Part shown: piece by piece, positions 55,967-64,000 of the stretch
How positions within the stretch are numbered: the stretch's first letter is position 1
Layout of the letters: each line of letters starts with the position of its first letter
Assembly (NCBI GenBank): GCA_019973155.2
Contig: BPQB01000053.1
Coordinates: forward strand, 167,811 to 231,810
Length of the DNA stretch: 64,000 nt
Direction of reading: 5' to 3'
From: Phanerochaete sordida
Taxonomy: Eukaryota > Basidiomycota > Agaricomycetes > Polyporales > Phanerochaetaceae
Notes under the pieces: generated by a model
Databases searched by the model: none
What the model saw: the letters and a program-made list of their open reading frames with translations, nothing else
Told to the model about the DNA's origin: nothing
Program-made: the position numbers and the translations under genes

Positions 55967-56307
55967 AAATTGCCGATATTCTTCGAGATAGTGCGGCTAG
56001 TAACCAAGATTATCTCGAGACGTAACACAGCAATTTTTTGAGGGGGAAGCGCAAGGAGAGGACGAAGAGGACGAAAGGACGAGTAGGCGGACAAGAACCA
56101 AAGGCGGACTTGGTTCGGTTTGTGCGAGCGGTTCGCCTTGGCTGTGATGTCATCACCGCGGAATCCGCACCGCGAACCGAATGCGCGCGGCTGCAGCCTG
56201 AGATGACTCTTGCAAGGACCTGCGAGAGCAAACGTTTTGCGAGCTAAAGATCCGACAAAAACTCTGCTCGCAGGTAGAATCTGGAAGAAGAAGGAACAGC
56301 TACTGCC
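55967..56307. other. shared 5' region of the 808-residue protein and queuosine-salvage gene
   Basis: 341 bases between divergent start codons; a purine-rich tract lies at 56041-56110. No other feature. Confidence 0.4.
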
Positions 56308-57904
56308 ATGTCATCTCACATCCCACTTCCACCAACCGGGCAATACGTACAGTCGGTGCGGGATTCATGCAGATCTCTGCGTGAACGTGCCAACATCACA
56401 GTGAGCATCGCTTGTTTTCCGAATGGGCATGATCATCTCGGATCTCCTAGGAGCTCCTCGTGCGCCCGAGATGCTGCGTTGCGCGCCCCGTCTCCGGCTT
56501 CTCGAGTTATCAACGGAAGCCGCGGACGCGGGTGCGCACGTCAACCCGCGGCACGTCCCAGAGCCCCCGCTCTGATTGTGCCAGTCGCTGTTCAGCCGCT
56601 GACCGTTTGCACGCCAGATCCGCCCCGAGGCCATCCGGCGGCTCCTGTTCTCGCCGTCGTTCACGGGCACGTTCGCGCGGCTGCGGGCGGCGCACGGGAT
56701 GGCGCTGCCGCTCGCGTTCCCGTCCGTGCGCGCGGAGCTGAGCGTGCTCGCGCTGCTGTCGCTGCTCAACTTCGCGTCGGGCTACCGCGCGCCGCTGCAC
56801 GCCGCGACGGGCCGCGGCGCGTTCGACAACATCCGCGCGTTCGTGTTCGGGCTCTACATCTCGAGCAGCGTCGGCGCCGAGGGCGATCTGCTCTCGGCGG
56901 CCGGCATGCAGGGCATCGGCGACGGCAAAGTTGCGGAGCTCATGAACGTCGCGGACAAGGTGCACGTCGACAAGCCGACGAGCGTCCCTGGGGTGACCAT
57001 GAGCGAGCTCGGCGGGCCCGTGTGGGAAGTCGTCCAGCTCGTGACCAAGGTCATGAAGGAGACGGGCGAGGTACTCGTCCGCAATGGTTACGAAGACCTG
57101 GGGGCCTTTGTCCTCGAAGCATTGAAAGAGGGCGAAAAAGCTAGGCAGAAGAGCCCGCCCGGTGAAGTAGATCCTGAGTGCGATGTCGTTATCGAGCGCG
57201 TACGTCAATCTAGCCTATTCAGTGCTCACCGGGCTCACGAGTGTACAGTTAGTAAAGGCTATTCCTGCGTTCCAGGACATGGCCCTTGTGGACGGACAAC
57301 GTAAGCGTCCTCGAGCAACCCCAGTAGGAAATGGCTTATTGTGCCTCTTCCAGCGGTGTATTGCTTCAAGAAGGCCATGCTTACGTTGCACGCCATCGCG
57401 TTACGGTACAAGGACTCTCCCAGCGCTGCGGTACCGGTACCGCGCACAGACAACCTGCCCATTTTCTCAGATAACGTTATTCCCTCCATGCTTGTCCACC
57501 TGGGCGTCATCGACCTGTCGACCTCCACGCCTTCTATGGGCCTGCGGGAGATCTTCCCCTCCGCAGGGAACCAAGAAGCCCTCGCGCTTCTGCTTGGCGC
57601 TGCCCCGACTCCAGCCGAAGCGACGAAGGGAGCGAAGAAACAGCCTCCGAAGGAAGGGCCGGTCCTGACGACGGAGCAGGCCTTTGCGCTGCGTGCCGCG
57701 GCAGTCGACGCGTGCGAGCTCATCGTGCAGTACGCCCACGGGCTGTCGGACGAGGAGCTGCGCACAGAGAACGGGCAGGAGCTAGGCTGGATGAGGGCCA
57801 TCACGCTGCCAGAGCTGGACGCGTGGATCTGGGCGGTCGCGAAGGACCGGGCGGACTACCGTGGGCTGGAGCGGTTCGCGCTGCGGAACACGACGTACTT
57901 CTGA
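56308..57904 (+). CDS. queuosine salvage protein (Q-nucleotide N-glycosylase, QNG1 type)
   Basis: Member of the Q_salvage family (DUF2419), which frees queuine from queuosine 5'-phosphate so that it can be used again for tRNA wobble modification. Four exons (56308-56400, 56618-57199, 57249-57300, 57354-57904) give 425 residues. Typical blocks are 'LSLLNFASGYRAPLHAATGR', 'GAFDNIRAFVFGLYISSS', 'VPGVTMSELGGPVWEVVQL', 'PIFSDNVIPSMLVHLGVID' and the end 'WIWAVAKDRADYRGLERF'. The first intron (56401-56617, 217 bases) is long for this genome, so a small unseen exon is possible. There is no targeting signal. Confidence 0.87.
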
Positions 57905-58407
57905 GCAGAGAACCATGCCGCGAGCAGCGAAGAGCAGACACACATGTACCGCGCGGTTCGCGCACAGAAAAAGAGCGCAGAAATCTGATGCGGACGTCGC
58001 GCGAGGGCGGCAGTGATTGGCGTGGCGATGCGCGGGGCAGCGTGGGCCGCGCGGGGTGGTGTGTCTGCGTGATTGGCAGGATGGGCGCGGGCTGCGCTGT
58101 TTGGCGGCTTCTTGATGTCGGTAGCTAGCCTGGAATGAAGCTTTGCTTGGGTTTGTGGGCCGTCCTGGCCCGGCGGGGCCTCTCCCGCGGCTGCCGCCCA
58201 ACGCCGTGCCAACCACAGCGCCTGCCATTCTCGGCGAGAAGCCCCCGCTGCGGGCGCCTGTGCGTCCCGGGTGCGTCCCCGAGGCGCCGAGGTTGCTCTC
58301 CGCATCCGCCTCCTCGACGTCCGAACGAGCACCCTCCGGTGAGCCAGCGTGACCTCGCGCGGAACACAGATAGATGAACTTGCTGAAACAAACAAAAGCT
58401 GATAGAC
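57905..58407. other. spacer QNG1 - AIM41
   Basis: 503 bases; nothing recognised. Long frames here lie antisense or lack homology. Confidence 0.4.
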
Positions 58408-59168
58408 ATGCTGCGCCTCGCTCTCCGTGCGCGCGCTCCGACGCGCCTTTTCGCCGTGCGGTACAGCACCGCGGCGCCAGAGGGCAAGTCCTGCCGAGCC
58501 GAGCCTCAGGTTGTAGCGTGATTAATCCATGGTTTGCTAGACATTCGTCGGCGTCTCACCGATGAGCTCAAGGCCGCGATGAAGGTACGTGCCGTCTGCC
58601 TGCCAAGCGTCCTTTGCAAATACTGAGGCGCCCCGCAGGCCAAGGATACGTTCAAATCGACAACCATCCGAGTGCGTATTACCGCGCGACAAACTACGCG
58701 CCGACACGCTCGCCGACGTGCTGATATGCCATCTCTTGACAGTCTGTGCTCGCCGAAGTCTACTCCGCTGACAAGCTCCAGGCGGAGCCGCTGCCCGCGG
58801 GCGGCGTCGTCTCTGTCCTGCGCAAAGCCGTGACACGACGTGTACGTTTCTGCTCTCCTCTGCACGGCCCCCGCTTACCCTCTGTCGGCCAGGTCGACGC
58901 CGCGGCCGAGTTCGACAAGGCCGCGCGCGCAGACCTCGCGGAGAAGGAGCGCCGCGAGGCGGACGTGCTCCAGGCGTTCGTCCCGCCGCTGCTCGGCGCG
59001 GACGCCGTCGACGCGGTGCTGCGCGACGTGATCACAGAGCTCGCGCCGCCGCCCGGCGACAAGCGCGCGCTGGGGCAGGTCTTCAAGGCCTTCTACGCGC
59101 GCGTCGACCGCTCCGCCGTCGACGGCGACCTCGTCAAGTCGCGCGCCGCGGCCCTCCTCGCCGCGTGA
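58408..59168 (+). CDS. AIM41: AIM41-like mitochondrial YqeY-domain protein
   Basis: YqeY family, related to the C-terminal domain of GatB amidotransferase subunits; fungal members are called Altered Inheritance of Mitochondria 41. Five exons (58408-58483, 58541-58584, 58639-58671, 58743-58841, 58893-59168) give 175 residues. The N-terminus ('MLRLALRARAPTRLFAVRYS') is Arg-rich without acids, as a mitochondrial presequence should be. Then come 'DIRRRLTDELKAAMK', 'AKDTFKSTTIRSVLAEVYSA' and 'KERREADVLQAFVPPLLGAD'. Intron 1 begins with GC (GAGG-GCAAGT); it is the only way to join the presequence to 'DIRRRL' in frame. Confidence 0.88.
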
Positions 59169-59874
59169 GGCGCGTCCCGCGCAAAAAAGCACCGGGGCGC
59201 GGGCGGGCCTGCTGACCTCGCTTGCGATTCAAACCCGGGACGCGAGGGCCACGGGGCGCAGCCCGTTCCCGCGGACGCCGCCGCAATGCAGCGGGTGCGC
59301 GGGGCTCGGGACCGCAGCCATCGCCGTCGCGAGGCGACCCTGCAGCTGCTTCTGCCTGTCATCTTATACACAGTCTAATCAAGCCCGTCGGTTCTCTTAG
59401 GAGATGGCAGCGCGACCGGGTGATCGTTGCGCCATGGCGCACTCGGCCGAAACGTCTCGCAGCGTCTGGCACCCCTCCGCCTGCGTGATGGCAGCGAGCT
59501 GGGGTACCAGGGCAGATCTCGCCCTCGCCCGGCGGCGGTGAGACACGCGCCGCAAACGGCGATCGAGGCGCGCCGCTGCCGCGCACCTGTGAGACTCGGC
59601 GCGGGAGCGCGGCGCACGCCCGTCTGCTGCATGCAGAACCGCGGCCCTGCGCCCCACGGCAGGCGGACGCACGGCGCATGGCGCGACACTGCGCGGCGCG
59701 GCCGTGGCGAAGCTCTCGGGGCCAGTACTCGGTCTCGTCGGCGGGCACGCCAGCGCGAAGGTCGAACAACACCCGTGCGATCCACATATAGCTGCCATTA
59801 ATCATACACAAGCCCCACACGGCACGATCGAAGCGACACCAGAAAAAAACGAACGGAGGGCGCGTCCGCGCATA
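59169..59874. other. convergent 3' spacer AIM41 - HRD1
   Basis: 706 GC-rich bases with overlapping open frames on both strands, none with a recognisable product. Confidence 0.4.
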
Positions 59875-62800
59875 TTAAAGCACCGGCGCCCCCGCTGCCT
59901 CTGCGCCTGCGCCCTCTGGCGCCGGGCCCGACGATCCCCCTGGGGCCGGCTCTTGCAGTGCAGGCTGTGATCCCAATGTCTCAGCAGACGCGGCGTCCGC
60001 GGCCGCCGCAGCGGGCGCGGCGCCGGGCGCCGGGGTGCCAGGCTCTTCGCGCGCGGGGAGCACGCTCCGGATGCGCGTGAGCTCCTCGACGCAGCGGTAC
60101 ACCGCCTGCGAGACGTTTTCGAGCGTGCGCAGGCGCTCGTCGATCGCGTCGCGCGTGAGGTTGTCGAGGCGCGCGAGCTGCTCGTCGCTGAGGGTTGCGG
60201 GGAGCTGCGCGAGCGCCGGCGCGCGCGGCGCGCTGCGATGGCGGAGGTGCGACTGGGAGGGCGTGCCTTGCGGCGCGCGGAGGCCCTGCGTCGCGGTGGG
60301 CGCCGGCGTGCGGTACGCGTATCGCTGCGCGTACTGCTGCTGCTGCTGGAGGTAGTGCAGCGCCTGCACGTGGGGCGGCGGTGGCGGCGGCGGGGCCGTG
60401 AGATCGTACAGCGGGATCAGCGGCGGAGCCTGGGGACGAGCGTCAGCCGCCGCCTGTTGTGGTGCCGATGACGAAGGCGCTGGCTCCGCGCCCGCCGGCG
60501 TTGCGATGCTCGCACTGTCTGAGCTGCTGGGCGAGACACTGTCTGTCGAGGTCGCTGACGAAGACTCGCTGCTGCTGGCGGGCGCGTCCGATGATGCCCG
60601 GGTATCCAGCGATGGCGGACTCGTTTGGAATCTGCGCAGGGCGGCGAGGGCTGCAGCGTCCCGAGGTGTCGCCGGCCCGTTGCCACCAGTGGGTGTAGCC
60701 TGTGAAGGGCCCGCCGACCCTGGCGATGACGCAGGCTCCTGAATTGGCTCGGTCTGCGTCGGCGTTGGTCTTGCGGAGGCGTTTTCGCCGCTGGAACTAG
60801 CAGCGGGGCGAGAACCCTCGGCTACGGGCTGTTCGTCTGGGCGCGGTATAGGGTAGGGCTGGCCGAGCGGAGGAGCTTGCCACTGCGCGTCCCAAGGGTG
60901 CCACTGATTGCCAGGCCCGTAGAATCCGCGATACACTGGCGGCGGCTGCAGCTGCTGGGGTGGCAGCGGTTGCATGGGGTACGGGGGGTATGGGTACAGA
61001 TAACCAGGGGGAAGCTGCTGGCCTGGCGCCGGCCAGCCGGGGTTCCCGGGTTGCACTCCCTGCGGTCCGGGTGGGATGAACTGAGGGGGAAGCTGACCGT
61101 TGGCAAGCTGACCAGGCGCAAGTGGCGGCTGCAGTGCAACCCCAACCATACGGCCAAACCATCCCAGCGCACCATTCGCGGCAGCTTGCCCTGGCTGCTG
61201 TCCCTGGGGCGCGGCATTCGGCTGCGGTGCAGGCGGACGGGCGCCTCGCGCACCAGGTTGAGCGGCGCCACGGTTCGGTTGATCAGTTTCGAGCACGGTG
61301 CGGCGGCTGGCAGGATCTTGTCAGCAGAAATCCAACAGCGCCCACGGAGAACAGATTGGGACGACGACAAATTACTCACCAAGTCGGGCAGCTCTGCTGT
61401 CTTTCCAGCCAGGAGCGAAGGCATTGGAAATGGAAAATATGCCCGCATGGAAGTTTCTTTGGGGTCACGTTCGGTCCTTCTTGAGTCTGGTTCGCATTAT
61501 TGGCGTCGTTGGCGGCTGGAGCAGCGGGCGCGTTCTGATTATTCGCAGGAGCGATCATCTCTTCACGGCAGATGATGCAAGTACGATCAGACATCGCCGC
61601 TAGCTCTTCTTCGGTTGCGTTAGGGTACCGGCGATCCATGTCGCGGGTAGCATTGTGATAGCGGATGAGCGCGCGCAGCCGTGTGATGAAGGACCGCGCG
61701 GTCAGGTAGACATCGCGGATAATGTTGAGCGGCAGGCCGTAGAACGTCAGGACCACGACAAAGAAGGTCAAATACGTCGCCAGCTTCATGAAGTCTACGC
61801 ATTCGGGATAGTATCAGCGAGGTGAATAGAACAGCGCAGTCAGGCGTACCAGTCACAAGTTCGATATAGAAGATGTACATGCTCTTGTTCTCCCATGGAG
61901 GGGCGTTTGTCCCTCCGCGCGTGCTCGCACGGCGAAGCTCGAGGCTGCTTAGGCCATATCTCGCGAGCGAGTTGAGCGCGGACGCCATCAAGATAGCATA
62001 CTGCGAGCAGTGTCATATCAGCCTTTGTCTCACCCTTGGGAAACTTTGGACGGCGCTCACTTCACTAGCGAACAACACGGTGCCGCCGACGCCGTTCTGC
62101 AGCGTGCTATCCACGGCAAACAGGAGCATGACGAAGTCGACCGTCCATAGGAGGCAGTACAAAGCCGCGAATCGAATGTGAAAGAGAATCGGAGGGCCTG
62201 GGTAAGGGACCTGGTCCATCTGTATAGCGCAAAGCGTTAGCTTCTGGGTCACCCTGAACTTTGACGGCGGAGAGAGAGGGGTTGCGTGCGAGCTCAATGC
62301 ACCAAGCCAACCGCGCACCACATGCTAGCAGAACCTTAGGTGAAGGGTAGGGACACCAGACTCACCGATTCCACACGGTCGGCCATGAGCCAATGGAAAC
62401 ACTTGATGAAGAGGAGGAACCCGAACATAATCACGAAGGGAATGTCAAAGTCGTCCCGGAATATCGTAAACGCCAGTAGAGATTCAGTGACGAACATCCA
62501 TGTCTGGTCGTAGAGCCGCTGGGGAAGGCGCCACGGTGTTAGCATCGACCTTAAACGGCGCGGCTGGCGCGACTTGCCTCTACTTCGCGTGGCTGCAAGG
62601 GTCCGAAGAATATGCGCTGGAGGATACGTCCGGAGAGCAGGGCCAAGAGGAAGCCGAAGTTGGCTAGGACCTGGCGGACGGTTGGACACGGCGCGTTGGT
62701 TCATACATCGGAAGCACACGTACCAGGAGGCTGCGACCACTCCTAGAGAGGTAGACTGACACCGAGTAGAAGTTGCTGTAGGTCCGGCAGGCGTTTGCGA

Positions 62801-62915
62801 TGGTCGCGACCGTGGCGACGGTGCTGAACACGGCGTAGAGGAATATCCTGTTCGCTGTGAAGGCCGACGTGAACGGCTGCATGCGCTGGCGGACGAGGTC
62901 GTTGAGGAGGGGCAT
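59875..62915 (-). CDS. HRD1: HRD1/synoviolin, ER-membrane ubiquitin ligase
   Basis: E3 ligase of ER-associated degradation. Seven exons (62915-62724, 62670-62578, 62518-62366, 62219-62061, 62000-61850, 61794-61380, 61306-59875) give 864 residues. The N-terminal 290 residues hold about six or more membrane segments ('RIFLYAVFSTVATVATIA', 'TESLLAFTIFRDDFDIPFVI'), with the family signature 'MDQVPYPGPPILFHIR'. The RING-H2 spans about 322-388 ('CIICREEM', 'LPCGHIFHFQCLRSWL', 'SCPTC'). A Pro/Gln/Ser-rich tail of about 470 residues follows, with one conserved helix 'LDNLTRDAIDERLRTLE'. The intron after 'REVE' begins GCAAGT (GC-AG); using it keeps 'EVERLY', as in other HRD1 proteins. The intron before 'MDQV' is long (146 bases). 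Confidence 0.95.
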
Positions 62916-63603
62916 CGTTGCCCGGCGCGGGGAGGCTGGGAGGCAGCCCGACGCGGTGTATGCGCTGCGGGGTGCGGCGAGGAGGCGAGGTCGTGGAGGA
63001 GGTCGTTGAGGCCGTGCCGAGGTCGCAAGTCCCAGAGTGCGCTATGGGCGCTCGCTCTGACGCAGCGCGACGTGGCTTGATCGCGCATGGGGTTAGGGGC
63101 TATCGGGCGTCTCTCCGCGGCAAACCCCTCCCGCGAGACCGCGCCTGCGCAGGGCGTCTATCTGGGCCTTCGGGTATGGCCTCCCTCCTCCCCCACGGAT
63201 TAGCGTCCGCTTGAGTTTGCGGCCGGACACCGCAGACAAATTTTATGGCCACCTTTCTGGCATCCGATGCTCCTTTTTCTTCTCCAACAGAATTCAGGGC
63301 ATCCTAGTACTGTTTCCCCGCGTCTATCTCAGCGCCTCGCGCGCGCTTCCCCCGCCTCAGCGCCCGCGGGTGTTCGTTGTAGGTGCGGTTCCGCCCTGGT
63401 TGACACGCATCCAGGCTTTCAGCGACGTACCACTCTATTACACCCCTCGAAACTGCTGCTGACCGATTCCGATTAACGGCTGATGCCAGCAACAGATCGC
63501 GTCCTGACCTCTGCCGGAACGATTCGCTGTGGCGCCCGCCGCCCCAGGAGAATATAAGGAGGTCGTGTTTCGGCCTTTCCTGTCTTCATCTGCCTACTCA
63601 CCC
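62916..63603. other. divergent promoter region, HRD1 / amidohydrolase
   Basis: 688 bases between divergent starts; 'aatataagg' at about 63551-63559 is a TATA-like element 50 bases upstream of the ATG at 63604. Confidence 0.45.
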
Positions 63604-64000
63604 ATGTCCTCTCCAAACTCCCCAGGTTTACGCAAGCGGCAGCTGACCCCAGAGGCCAGCGATCGCAAAGCCGCCCTTCATTCCCTAGGGTCCACTGCCA
63701 CCACACGGCACCGCACCGCTCGCCGTTACCTCCTCGTCCTTGTGTCGCTCTCCATTTCGGCGTTCGTATTCTGGCGGAGCTCACCCAGCGTCTCTTCCCC
63801 GCCCGGAACATACGCGCTGTGCTCTCCGGACGGTGACAACATCTACACCGTCGACGACAGCACACCCCGCGTTCAATGTCTCGTCGTTCGAGACGAGTCC
63901 TTCGTCGATACCGGCTCTCTAGGTCACCTACCCACCTTCCTGAGACTTTTCCGCCTATCTTACCATGTGCTCCAGAGGACATTCAAAACCGCTGGCGCGG
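63604..64000 (+). CDS. membrane-anchored amidohydrolase-family protein (5' part)
   Basis: Runs off the window. Exon 1 (63604-63922) begins with about 40 Ser/Arg-rich residues, then one membrane segment ('YLLVLVSLSISAFVFW'), and continues 'YALCSPDGDNIYTVDD' and 'RVQCLVVRDESFVDTGSL'. The last part looks like the small beta domain that precedes the barrel in imidazolonepropionase/YtcJ-type amidohydrolases ('...IYTVD...VxCxVV...xxTG'). A 53-base intron (63923-63975) is likely, because it gives 'GSLEDIQNRWR', similar to the usual 'GTLDDV...W'. The catalytic barrel is outside the window. Confidence 0.68.
   Translation, partial: MSSPNSPGLRKRQLTPEASDRKAALHSLGSTATTRHRTARRYLLVLVSLSISAFVFWRSSPSVSSPPGTYALCSPDGDNIYTVDDSTPRVQCLVVRDESFVDTGSLGHLPTFLRLFRLSYHVLQRTFKTAGA

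Noticed and set aside
1..64000. CRISPR arrays, rRNA, phage or secondary-metabolite core enzymes
   Set aside because: None were seen; the gene set and introns are those of a fungal nuclear chromosome.

Overview
The window is nuclear DNA of a filamentous basidiomycete, most likely an Agaricomycete and possibly of the Polyporales. The reasons are dense small introns (about 48-75 bases, GT-AG with three GC-AG exceptions), GC-rich coding sequence, class I hydrophobins, a family of F-box-like genes of the kind expanded in wood-decay fungi, and a mix of conserved eukaryotic housekeeping genes. Most exon maps below were built by hand from splice signals, reading phase and family similarity; the codon sums close for every multi-exon model whose exons are listed. 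For UPF2 and ATRIP only part of the boundaries were pinned.

Layout. 1-6.8 kb: 3' part of UPF2 (nonsense-mediated decay), then an ATRIP/Rad26-like checkpoint gene. 7.3-22.7 kb: an accessory block of duplicated genes: EthD-domain protein, a GT49-like membrane protein, an epoxide hydrolase, four F-box-like genes in a row interrupted by a tRNA-Ile(AAU), a decayed second epoxide hydrolase, and two more EthD genes. 23.9-29.0 kb: a HAD hydrolase, mitochondrial ribosomal protein bS6m, and SND1/Tudor-SN (13 exons, one of only 10 bases). 29.6-33.0 kb: two hydrophobin genes, the second with an apparent frame break, separated by 2.4 kb holding two inverted copies of one promoter-like element. 33.0-37.4 kb: an inverted fragment and an intact copy of a dimeric alpha/beta-barrel (ABM-like) gene, then an aldo-keto reductase. 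38.3-42.2 kb: an amidohydrolase-like protein and a fifth, divergent F-box gene. 42.4-53.1 kb: a GEN1/Yen1-type Holliday-junction nuclease head-to-head with the cohesin loader SCC2/NIPBL (29 exons). 53.5-62.9 kb: an unrecognised 808-residue protein, a queuosine-salvage enzyme, an AIM41/YqeY protein and the ERAD ubiquitin ligase HRD1. 63.6 kb to the end: the start of a membrane-anchored amidohydrolase.

The housekeeping genes are unrelated in pathway and look like ordinary eukaryotic neighbours. The 7-23 kb and 29-37 kb segments are the fast-evolving parts, with tandem and inverted duplications, decayed copies and homopolymer frame breaks. I saw no transposase, reverse transcriptase, CRISPR array, rRNA or secondary-metabolite cluster. 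I found no clear-cut new system. The best leads are the inverted promoter pair between the hydrophobins, a three-times repeated motif in the tail of the GEN1-like nuclease, and the nested duplication block.
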